Source of the DNA: Hydrotalea sp.
GTDB taxonomy: Bacteria > Bacteroidota > Bacteroidia > Chitinophagales > Chitinophagaceae
DNA length: 64,000 nucleotides
Direction of reading: 5' to 3'
Assembly: GCA_027364735.1 (NCBI GenBank)
Contig: DAHXOT010000017.1
Coordinates: 186,001 to 250,000, forward strand
Part shown: one piece after another, positions 36,781-45,680 of the stretch
Layout of the letters: every line of letters starts with the position of its first letter
Numbering within the stretch: position 1 is the stretch's first letter
The notes under the pieces: model-generated
Told to the model about the DNA's origin: nothing
Database searches by the model: none
Seen by the model: the letters and a program-made list of their open reading frames with translations, nothing else
Program-made: the position numbers and the translations under genes

Positions 36781-36906
36781 GCTTTTCTATATAATTATAT
36801 TAAAAATCGGGCACAAATATCTGAAATCATCTTATAAAAAAATTTGTAAATTATTTTCAATGTTTTTTAAGCATTGCCAAATTAACTAAAATTGGCTTTA
36901 ATACTA

Positions 36907-36914
36907 TATTTTTG
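36907..36914 (+). promoter_or_regulatory. Candidate -7 element for ruvA
   Basis: TATTTTTG matches TAnnTTTG and ends six bases before the ruvA ATG, so transcription would begin at or beside the start codon. No clear TTTG partner is visible at the right distance. Confidence 0.4.
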
Positions 36915-36920
36915 AGGAAT

Positions 36921-37499
36921 ATGATTGCTTTTGTTAAAGGTAATTTTGTGGATAAAACACCCTCGCATGTAGTTGTAGAGGTAAATGGTGTGGGATACGA
37001 TTTGCAAATTAGTTTGCATACCTATTCGGCTATTGCAGATAAAGAAAGTGGCAAATTGCATACTCATTTACAGATTACCGAAAATAATCAAACACTTTTT
37101 GGATTTGCAGAGCAAGCTGAAAAAGAAATATTTTTACAATTAATTAGTGTAAGTGGTATTGGTGCAGCTACTGCAAGAGTGATGTTGTCTGGAATGAAGC
37201 CGGTAGAAATTGCGAAAGCTATTGTGCAAGGAAATACCAAATTATTGGCAACCATAAAGGGAATTGGCAAAAAAACAGCAGAAAGATTAATTGTTGAATT
37301 AAGAGATAAGTTAAGCAAACAATCAATAGAAACAAGCAATATAGCACCAGAATCTGTTATGGAAGAAGATGCTGTTAATGCATTAATTGCTTTAGGAATT
37401 AATAGAGTTGCAGCAGAGAATATTGTAAAAAAAATCATACTTTCAAGTCCCAATGCTACATTAGAACAAATTATTAAACACGCACTTAAAAATCTGTAG
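36921..37499 (+). CDS. ruvA: RuvA Holliday junction DNA-binding subunit
   Basis: A 192-residue protein starting at ATG 36921 (TTG 36912 is in frame but weaker). Domain I opens MIAFVKGNFVDKTPSHVVVEVNGVGYDLQIS; two helix-hairpin-helix motifs (LISVSGIGAATARVML and ATIKGIGKKTAERLIVELRDKL) bind the junction; the C-terminal domain III (EDAVNALIALGINRVAAENIV) contacts RuvB. sprA follows after 37 bases, an order found in other Bacteroidota. Confidence 0.97.
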   Translation: MIAFVKGNFVDKTPSHVVVEVNGVGYDLQISLHTYSAIADKESGKLHTHLQITENNQTLFGFAEQAEKEIFLQLISVSGIGAATARVMLSGMKPVEIAKAIVQGNTKLLATIKGIGKKTAERLIVELRDKLSKQSIETSNIAPESVMEEDAVNALIALGINRVAAENIVKKIILSSPNATLEQIIKHALKNL

Positions 37500-37536
37500 T
37501 TTATTGTAAAACTTCTACACAACCAAGACTAATTTT

Positions 37537-40500
37537 TTGAAGCAAAGAAGTGTTTATTTTGTGCTGTTATTAATAACTGTTAGTGCATTGGTTTGTACTA
37601 CGTCAACTCTTTTTGCTCAAACCAATACAAAAGATTCTTTACGTTTCCCTTTAACCGATAGAAGGGGTGATAAATTTACTTTTAATTCAACCAATCCTTT
37701 CGATCTTTCCGATACTGGAATTATTAAACAAAGGTTGGAATACGATCCGGTAACCAATAGATATAATATTGTTGAAAAAATAGGCAATACTTTATACCGA
37801 AATCCCACCTATCTTACTTTTCAAGAGTATTATCAATTACGAGCTAAAAAAGAAGAAATAGATTATTTTAAACTTCGAGCTGCAGCTTTAGATTCTTTAA
37901 ATAAAAAAGTACAACGACCCAAGCCTCATGTATATACCAGTTTATTTGATAGAATTTTTGGTGTAAATAATATTCTTCCAAAAGGAGGCAATACCAATCC
38001 TTTGAAAGTAGATATTAAAACTCAGGGAAATATTGATTTAATGATGGGTTATTTGGGTCAAAACACATTAAATCCAACACTTCCAGAAAATGCACGCAGA
38101 ACCGGCGGTTTCGATTTTAATATGAATGCCAACATTAATACCAATGCTAATATTGGCGATAAACTAAAACTTCCTTTTAATTACAATACATTGGCCAATT
38201 TCGATTATTTGAATAAATTGAAATTAGATTATAAAGGAATGGATGATGAAATTATTCGCAGTATTCAAGCAGGTAATGTTACTTTTCAGTCAAAGGGATT
38301 ATTAATACCCAGTGCACAAAACTTATTTGGTATTAAAACACAATTACAATTTGGTCGGTTATCAATTACTGGTGTTTTGGCTAATCAAAACTCTCAAACG
38401 CAAAGTCAAAGTTTACAAGGCGGAGCCTCTTTAAACAGGTTTCAAAAAAAGTTAGATGATTATGAAGAAAATAAAAACTTTTTATTAGCTCATTACTTCC
38501 GAAAAAACTTTAAAAATGCTATGAGTAATTTGCCTGTAGTAAACAGTCAGGTTCAAATTAAGCGAATTGAAGTGTGGGTTACAAATAGAAACGGAACTAC
38601 AACAGATACACGTTATGTAGTAGGGTTAATGGATTTGGGCGAAAATCAGCCGTATAATGTAACAATATCATCACTTACATCTAATCCTTTGCCATCGAAT
38701 GGTTCAAATAATTTGTATAGTTCAATTATTAATAATCCTTCCAGTCGCGATCCATCATTAGTAGCTGGTATATTACAGGGAAGAAGTTTAAATGCAGTAG
38801 ATGATTATGAAAAAACATTTGCCCGAAAATTATCGCCTTCAGAATATTATTTCAATCCGCAAATTGGATTTATTTCTTTAAATAGTTTGCAATTACAGCC
38901 AGATGATGTTTTAGCAGTTGCTTATCAATATACATATAACGGTAGAGTATATCAGGTAGGAGAATTTTCACAAGATGTAGGTGTAGATTCAACTCAAGGG
39001 GTTCAAAAAGTATTGTTTTTAAAACTTTTAAAAGCTACTTCTTCTCGAACTAATTTACCTATTTGGAAGCTGATGATGAAGAATGTATATTCTTTAAATA
39101 TGGGAAATATTACTCGGGATGGGTTTAAATTAAACATATTATATCAGCAACCGAGTGGTGGCACAAATGTTTATTTACCTGAAGCATTGCCTGCGGTTAA
39201 TGGAAAAACTTTATTGAATATTTTAAATTTAGATAGATTAAACAGCCGAAACGATCCACAACCCGATGGTGTATTCGATTTTGTAGAAGGCTTCACTATT
39301 TTACCTCAATATGGGAAAATAATTTTTCCGGTATTAGAGCCATTTGGAAGCGATTTAGATGCATTGGCATTTAACGGCCAGCCATCTTCAATAAAACAAA
39401 AATATTTATTTCCGCAATTATACGATTCCATAAAAGCTATAGCTCAAACTTATGCTAACGTTGATAGGTTTATGATGCAAGGCATGGCAAAAGGTAGTAG
39501 TAGCTCCGATATATTTTTAAATGCTGTAAATGTTCCGCAAGGTTCGGTTAAGGTAACAGCCGGCGGACAAATATTGCAAGAAGGAACCGATTATGTAATT
39601 GATTATAATTTAGGAACCGTAAAAATTATTAATCAGGCAATTATTAATTCGGGTGTGGCGGTAAATGTATCGTACGAAAATAATGCAGGAGTTGGTTTGC
39701 AACAAAGAGGGTTTATGGGATTGAGATTAGACTATGCTGCCAGTAAAAAATTATCTGTTGGAGGATCAATGGTAAGATTAAATGAACGCCCGTTTTTTAC
39801 AAAAATGAGTTATGGAGAAGATCCACTGCGTAATACAATGTATGGACTTGATTTTTCTTATAAATCAGATTGGGATGGACTTACAAGAGCTTTAAATAAA
39901 TTGCCTTTCTATTCCTCTAAAGCAAAATCGTCCATTACAGCGTATGGAGAAGGAGCTTATTTTAAACCCGGGCATCCACCTCAAATTGGTAATGGAGCAA
40001 ACGGATTAATTTATATGGATGATTTTGAAGGAACTACCAGTAATATTGATTTACGATTTCCTTTGGTTTCATGGGCATTAGCATCAACACCACAAGGCAC
40101 AACCGATTTTCCAGAGGCAGCTTTAAATGACGATTTAAATTATGGTAAAAACAGAGCCAAACTTTCGTGGTATAATATTGAACCCAATTTGCAAGATAAA
40201 AATGCACCTAATAATCCGTTGGCGGCTAATCTCACAGAATTAAGCGATCCAAGAGTACGAATGGTATACACCAACGAATTGTTTCCGCAGCAAACAACTA
40301 ACATTACCAATACGCAAACGGTTACTTTCGATATGGCTTATTATCCAACAGAAAAAGGCCCCTATAATTACGAAAGCAATATCAGTCAGATTGATGCCAA
40401 TGGAAAATTAAAAAATCCACAAAAACGTTGGGGTGGAATGATGCGAAGTCTTGACCAAACCGATTTTGAAACCAATAATATTGTGTATGTAGAGTTTTTG

Positions 40501-43500
40501 GTGCAAGATCCTTTCATTAAAAATTCCAATAGTACAGGCGGTAAATTGCGCATTAATTTGGGAGATGTAAGTGAAGATATTTTACGTGATGGAAAACGTT
40601 TTTATGAAAATGGATTAAATACTCCCAATTCTCCGGCTCCTATGGATACCAGCAAATGGGGAAATGTACCTTTAAATCCAATTCAAACCACAAATGCTTT
40701 TAGCAACAATGCATCGGACAGGCCATTTCAAGATATTGGTTTAGACGGTTTAAATGATGATAGCGAAAAAATAAAACACAACGATTATTTGGTACAGCTA
40801 TCTAATAATTTTGGAGCAAGTTCAGCAGCGTATCAAAAAGCCGCAAAAGACCCTTCCAATGATGATTATACTTGGTACAGAGATCCTTCTTTCGATGCAG
40901 GCGGAACAGGTATTTTAGGGAGGTATAAAAATTATAATAATACCGAAGGAAATTCACCGGTTGTATTGGGTAATAATATTTTATCTCCTGCGGCAACTCT
41001 GTATCCGGATAATGAAGATTTGAATAGAGATAATACACTCAATCAAACAGAACAATATTTTGAATATGAAATTGATTTAAAACCGGGTATGGGTGTTGGC
41101 TCTAATCCATACATAGCCCAAAAACAAGTAGTACCTGTAACCTATGCCAATGGAACTAAAGGAAGCGAAAATTGGTATTTATTCAGAGTACCTATTAACA
41201 GTTATACCAGAAAAATTGGTAATATCCCCGACTTTAAATCTATTCGCTTTATCCGAACCTATTTAACCGGCTTTACCGATTCGGTAATATTGCGGTTTGC
41301 ATCGTTTAATTTGGTAAGAGATGCTTGGCGTCAATTTAATTATCAATTAGATTCTACAGGTTCATATACACCACTGTCTTCTTCGCCTACAACTTTTAAT
41401 GTTACATCAGTTAATTTAGAACAAAATAGTGGCCGAACTCCTGTAAATTATATCATTCCTCCGGGCATTCAGCGTGTGCAACAATTAAGTAACAATGGTG
41501 TAAATATTTTGCAGAATGAACAATCGTTAAGTTTACAAGTACACAATTTAGCCAATGGAGATGCAAGGGCTGTTATTAAAACAGTAAATTTTGATTTAAG
41601 ATATTATGGCAGATTATCTATGTTTAGCCATGTTGAAAGTATTGTGGGAAGCAATGTTAAAGATAATGAGGTTAATTTGGTAATGCGTATTGGGCAAGAT
41701 TTTTTGAGCAATTATTATGAAATAAAAATTCCTTTAAAAGTTACGTTACCCGGTATGTATTCCTCAGCACAAGATACAGTGGTATGGCCTACAGCCAATA
41801 ATCTTGATTTTAATTTACAAGATTTAATTAATTTAAAACTAAAGAGAAATAATTCGGGTATTTCAGTTACCAATATTTTTAGACAAATAGTAGGCAGCAA
41901 AGTATATAGTATTATGGGTAATCCTAATTTGGGGCAAGTAACCGGAATTTTAATAGGAGTAGAAAATGCAAAAGATAATAATCTTTCTCCTTTAAATGCT
42001 GAAGTATGGGTTGATGAATTACGATTATCGCAAATTAATGAGCAAGGTGCTTATGCTGCTACAGGAAGAGTAGATATAACATTGGCCGATTTGGGTAAAG
42101 CTTCTATTTCGGTTAATACACATACTCAAGGATTTGGCACATTAGATTCGCATATTAACGATAGAGCCCGTGATAACTTATTTCAATTCGATGCCTCACT
42201 TTCTATTGATGCAGGAAAATTAGTACCCAAAGCTGCCCGATTATCTATTCCGGTTTATGCAGGTATTAATCAAACAACGGTTTTGCCGCAATACGATCCG
42301 TACGATTTAGATATTTTATTAAAAACCAAATTATCGGCCAGTACAACCAAAGCCATTAGAGATTCTATTAAAAATGCGGCAATGGATAGAACCACAATTA
42401 AAACATTAAATTTTACTAATGTGCGTGTAATGCCAAAAGGCAAAACACATTTATGGAGCCTTAGTAATTTCGATTTAAGTTATTCCTATACACAAACAGT
42501 AGAATTTAGTCCTGTAATTCAAAATAATTCGCTTACTAAATGGCGGTTTAATTTGGGTTATAGCTATACTAATGCAACAAAATATCATCAGCCTTTTAAA
42601 AAATTAATTAAATCTAACAGCAACTGGTTTTCTTTAATAAAAGATTTTAATTACAACTTAAAACCTTCTTTAATAAGTATTAGAACCGATATTAATAGGC
42701 AGTTTGGCCAATATACACCACGTATTGTAAATACCGATTTAACTTTCTCGAAAATTACTTCGGTAGATACTACCTACGATAAATATTTTAGATTCGACAG
42801 ATATTATAATATGCGATGGGATTTAGCCCGATCGCTGAATTTCGATTTTTCTGCAACAAACAATGCAATTGTTGATGAACCTTATGGTGCCTTAAATTCA
42901 AAAGCTAAAAAAGATTCTGTTAAACAAAATTTTTGGAAAGGCGGCAGAAATATTATGTATCAGCAGAGAACTATTTTAAGTTATACAATTCCGCTTAATA
43001 AGCTTCCTATTACCGATTTTATTTCGGCAAGATATAGTTATGCAACTTCTTACAATTGGATAGCAGCAAGCAGATTGGCAATTAGTTTAGGAAATATTAT
43101 TGAGAACAGTCAAGAAAATAATTTCACCGGTGATTTCGATTTTACAAGATTGTATAATAAATCTAAGTGGTTGCGAAATGCCCAATCAATACCAAAAATA
43201 ACTTCTTCTCAAAAAAATGGTATCAATAAACCCAATAACAATTCTCCATCTCCCAATAAATCAGCAACTAATAATATTTTAGGTGTAACTATTTTAACGC
43301 GAAACGAGGTAATACATGATAAATACGGAAATAAACTTACAGGAAAAGAAAAGCGAGCAGCATTAAAAAAATGGCGGCAACAAAAAAGGGATCTTCGCTT
43401 AGCAAAAAAATTACAAATAGCAAATGAACCAAAGCAAGTAAGCGATATAGAAAAAACCGGAATTGGATTATTAACGATGGTAAAGCATGTTGGATTAGAA

Positions 43501-44868
43501 TATGGAGCAAATTATAGAAGCCGTATTCCAGGGTATATGGATAGTACGCAATTTTTGGGTCAAAATTGGAGAAGTATGGAACCCGGGTTAGATTATATTT
43601 TTGGTCGCCAACCCGATACCAATTGGTTAAACAGAAAAGCTGCCAAAGGATTAATTACAAGAGATAGTACATTTAATTTATTGTATAGGCAAAATTTTGA
43701 ACAACGATTTAAACTTACCGCACAAGTTGAACCTATTAGAGACCTAAGAATAGATTTGAATGTTGATAAAACATTCTCGAAAGAATATTCTGAATTATTT
43801 AAAGATACTACTAATTCGGGCTTAGCTCAACAACATTTAAACCCTTATGCTACGGGTAGTTTTAGTGTTTCGTATATTTCATTCAATACTTTATTTGGTA
43901 AACGAAATCCTAATGAAATAACTTCATCATTTCAAAAATTTGAAGATAATAGGTTAATTATTTCGGCACGTGTTGCTCAAAAAAATCCATATTGGAATGG
44001 GTTGTACACCAATGATGGTTTTGCTTCGGGATATGGAAGGTATTCGCAAGATGTTTTAATTCCGGCTTTTCTTGCTGCATATACTAAAAGTAGTCCTTAT
44101 ACAATTCCATTATTAAAAGAAAATAATGGAAATATTACTTCAAATCCTTTTAGTGGTATTTTGCCTAAACCTAATTGGCGATTAACTTATAGCGGATTAA
44201 CCAAAATTCCTGCCCTTGCCGATGTTTTTTCTTCCATAGTTATTACACATGCTTATTCGGGTACATTAAGCATGAATAGTTTTTCAAGTGCATTAAATTA
44301 TCAAGATCCATTGCGTCGTGGTACACCCGGATTTATAGATTCGGTAAGTGGTAATTTTATTCCTTTTTTCTTAGTGCCCAATATTACCATGCAAGAACAA
44401 TTTTCTCCATTAATTGGTATTAATGTAACAACCATTGATCAATTAAACTTGAAGTTTGAATATAAAAAAGCAAGAATAATGAGTTTAAGTTTGGTAGATT
44501 TTCAATTAAGTGAAACCAATAGTACCGAGTGGACAATAGGCGGAAGTTGGAGAAAAAGAGGATTGAATCTTCCTTTTCAATTACCTTTTATGAATGGAAA
44601 AAAGTTACAAAATGATCTTACTATTAAATTAGATATTTCTATGCGAAATGATTTAACAACTAATAGTAAATTAGACCAAAGTAATGCCTATGGAACAGGC
44701 GGACAAAGAGTAATTATTATTCAGCCTGCTATAGATTATGTTTTGAATAATAGAATAAATATAAAATTGTACTTCGATCAAACAAGAGCTACGCCCTATA
44801 TTTCTACTTCATCGCCTACTATTATTACCCGTGGCGGATTACAGGTAAGAGTATCTTTAACTCAATAA
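37537..44868 (+). CDS. sprA: SprA, T9SS outer membrane translocon (gliding motility)
   Basis: A 2443-residue protein, the giant 36-strand barrel that forms the type IX secretion translocon. No in-frame ATG occurs near the 5' end, so TTG 37537 is the best start; it gives a signal peptide (KQRSVYFVLLLITVSALVCTTSTLFA). Typical SprA regions are KLPFNYNTLANFDYLNKLKLDYKG, SIQAGNVTFQSKGLLIPSAQNLFGIKTQLQFG, YMDDFEGTTSNIDL and WVDELRLSQ, with long barrel strands to the C-terminus. Exports T9SS cargo such as the product of 45681-48125. Length is close to known SprA. Probably co-transcribed with ruvA. Confidence 0.96.
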   Translation: MKQRSVYFVLLLITVSALVCTTSTLFAQTNTKDSLRFPLTDRRGDKFTFNSTNPFDLSDTGIIKQRLEYDPVTNRYNIVEKIGNTLYRNPTYLTFQEYYQLRAKKEEIDYFKLRAAALDSLNKKVQRPKPHVYTSLFDRIFGVNNILPKGGNTNPLKVDIKTQGNIDLMMGYLGQNTLNPTLPENARRTGGFDFNMNANINTNANIGDKLKLPFNYNTLANFDYLNKLKLDYKGMDDEIIRSIQAGNVTFQSKGLLIPSAQNLFGIKTQLQFGRLSITGVLANQNSQTQSQSLQGGASLNRFQKKLDDYEENKNFLLAHYFRKNFKNAMSNLPVVNSQVQIKRIEVWVTNRNGTTTDTRYVVGLMDLGENQPYNVTISSLTSNPLPSNGSNNLYSSIINNPSSRDPSLVAGILQGRSLNAVDDYEKTFARKLSPSEYYFNPQIGFISLNSLQLQPDDVLAVAYQYTYNGRVYQVGEFSQDVGVDSTQGVQKVLFLKLLKATSSRTNLPIWKLMMKNVYSLNMGNITRDGFKLNILYQQPSGGTNVYLPEALPAVNGKTLLNILNLDRLNSRNDPQPDGVFDFVEGFTILPQYGKIIFPVLEPFGSDLDALAFNGQPSSIKQKYLFPQLYDSIKAIAQTYANVDRFMMQGMAKGSSSSDIFLNAVNVPQGSVKVTAGGQILQEGTDYVIDYNLGTVKIINQAIINSGVAVNVSYENNAGVGLQQRGFMGLRLDYAASKKLSVGGSMVRLNERPFFTKMSYGEDPLRNTMYGLDFSYKSDWDGLTRALNKLPFYSSKAKSSITAYGEGAYFKPGHPPQIGNGANGLIYMDDFEGTTSNIDLRFPLVSWALASTPQGTTDFPEAALNDDLNYGKNRAKLSWYNIEPNLQDKNAPNNPLAANLTELSDPRVRMVYTNELFPQQTTNITNTQTVTFDMAYYPTEKGPYNYESNISQIDANGKLKNPQKRWGGMMRSLDQTDFETNNIVYVEFLVQDPFIKNSNSTGGKLRINLGDVSEDILRDGKRFYENGLNTPNSPAPMDTSKWGNVPLNPIQTTNAFSNNASDRPFQDIGLDGLNDDSEKIKHNDYLVQLSNNFGASSAAYQKAAKDPSNDDYTWYRDPSFDAGGTGILGRYKNYNNTEGNSPVVLGNNILSPAATLYPDNEDLNRDNTLNQTEQYFEYEIDLKPGMGVGSNPYIAQKQVVPVTYANGTKGSENWYLFRVPINSYTRKIGNIPDFKSIRFIRTYLTGFTDSVILRFASFNLVRDAWRQFNYQLDSTGSYTPLSSSPTTFNVTSVNLEQNSGRTPVNYIIPPGIQRVQQLSNNGVNILQNEQSLSLQVHNLANGDARAVIKTVNFDLRYYGRLSMFSHVESIVGSNVKDNEVNLVMRIGQDFLSNYYEIKIPLKVTLPGMYSSAQDTVVWPTANNLDFNLQDLINLKLKRNNSGISVTNIFRQIVGSKVYSIMGNPNLGQVTGILIGVENAKDNNLSPLNAEVWVDELRLSQINEQGAYAATGRVDITLADLGKASISVNTHTQGFGTLDSHINDRARDNLFQFDASLSIDAGKLVPKAARLSIPVYAGINQTTVLPQYDPYDLDILLKTKLSASTTKAIRDSIKNAAMDRTTIKTLNFTNVRVMPKGKTHLWSLSNFDLSYSYTQTVEFSPVIQNNSLTKWRFNLGYSYTNATKYHQPFKKLIKSNSNWFSLIKDFNYNLKPSLISIRTDINRQFGQYTPRIVNTDLTFSKITSVDTTYDKYFRFDRYYNMRWDLARSLNFDFSATNNAIVDEPYGALNSKAKKDSVKQNFWKGGRNIMYQQRTILSYTIPLNKLPITDFISARYSYATSYNWIAASRLAISLGNIIENSQENNFTGDFDFTRLYNKSKWLRNAQSIPKITSSQKNGINKPNNNSPSPNKSATNNILGVTILTRNEVIHDKYGNKLTGKEKRAALKKWRQQKRDLRLAKKLQIANEPKQVSDIEKTGIGLLTMVKHVGLEYGANYRSRIPGYMDSTQFLGQNWRSMEPGLDYIFGRQPDTNWLNRKAAKGLITRDSTFNLLYRQNFEQRFKLTAQVEPIRDLRIDLNVDKTFSKEYSELFKDTTNSGLAQQHLNPYATGSFSVSYISFNTLFGKRNPNEITSSFQKFEDNRLIISARVAQKNPYWNGLYTNDGFASGYGRYSQDVLIPAFLAAYTKSSPYTIPLLKENNGNITSNPFSGILPKPNWRLTYSGLTKIPALADVFSSIVITHAYSGTLSMNSFSSALNYQDPLRRGTPGFIDSVSGNFIPFFLVPNITMQEQFSPLIGINVTTIDQLNLKFEYKKARIMSLSLVDFQLSETNSTEWTIGGSWRKRGLNLPFQLPFMNGKKLQNDLTIKLDISMRNDLTTNSKLDQSNAYGTGGQRVIIIQPAIDYVLNNRINIKLYFDQTRATPYISTSSPTIITRGGLQVRVSLTQ

Positions 44869-44870
44869 TA

Positions 44871-45629
44871 TTATTTTTTATAAAATAAATTTGCATTAGC
44901 CTGTGCAGTAGGCATAATAGTTAACTCGTTAATGCATACATGTTCGGGTAGTGTAGCACAATAGAAAACTGTATCGGCAATATCGTTAGCAGATAATGGC
45001 GTATAACCTTCGTAAACTGCAGCTGCTTTTGCTGCATCACCTTTAAAGCGTACTAAAGAAAATTCAGTTTCTGCAGCTCCCGGATGTATTGCCGTAACTT
45101 TAATAGAATGATGTAATAAATCAATTCTCATACTTTTACTTAAAGCATCTACGGCATGTTTGCTGGCACAATAGCCATTACCATATTGGTACACTTCTTT
45201 TCCTGCAATAGAGCCTATATTAATAATATGTCCTTTTTGTTTTGCAATCATATAAGGTAAAATAGCTCGAGTAACATACATCATGCCTTTAACGTTGGTA
45301 TCGAGCATAGTTTCCCAATCGTCAATTGCTGCATTTTCAAAACTATCTCTGCCCAATGCAAGTCCTGCATTATTAATTAGTACATCAATATTTTTCCATT
45401 CATCAGTTAATCCCGATAAAATAGTAAATACTTCATTTTTATTTCTAACATCAAAAGTTAATGGTAAAACCTTTATTGTGTATTTTTTTTCTAATGCATT
45501 GGCTAAAGCAAGTAAGGTATCTTTTCTTCTTCCGGTAATAATAATATTTGATTGATTGGATGCAAATTTTTCGGCTATTGCTTTACCAAAACCAGATGTA
45601 GCGCCGGTTACAAGAATAGTTTTATTCAT
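44871..45629 (-). CDS. SDR-family dehydrogenase, YdfG-like
   Basis: A 252-residue NADP-type SDR: TGATSGFG at 8-15, GRRKD after strand two, NNAGLALG near 89, catalytic Ser in NIGSIAGKEVYQYGNGYCASKHAV with YCASK supplying Tyr and Lys, and IHPGAAETEFSLVRFKGD, which is characteristic of the YdfG/serine-3-dehydrogenase subgroup acting on 3-hydroxy acids and malonic semialdehyde. Stops two bases from sprA, convergent. Confidence 0.9.
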   Translation of the reverse strand: MNKTILVTGATSGFGKAIAEKFASNQSNIIITGRRKDTLLALANALEKKYTIKVLPLTFDVRNKNEVFTILSGLTDEWKNIDVLINNAGLALGRDSFENAAIDDWETMLDTNVKGMMYVTRAILPYMIAKQKGHIINIGSIAGKEVYQYGNGYCASKHAVDALSKSMRIDLLHHSIKVTAIHPGAAETEFSLVRFKGDAAKAAAVYEGYTPLSANDIADTVFYCATLPEHVCINELTIMPTAQANANLFYKK

Positions 45630-45680
45630 AACAAGTTTTTTTATTCAATTTAGAAGTTGATTGTTTTATTCAAAAATGGT

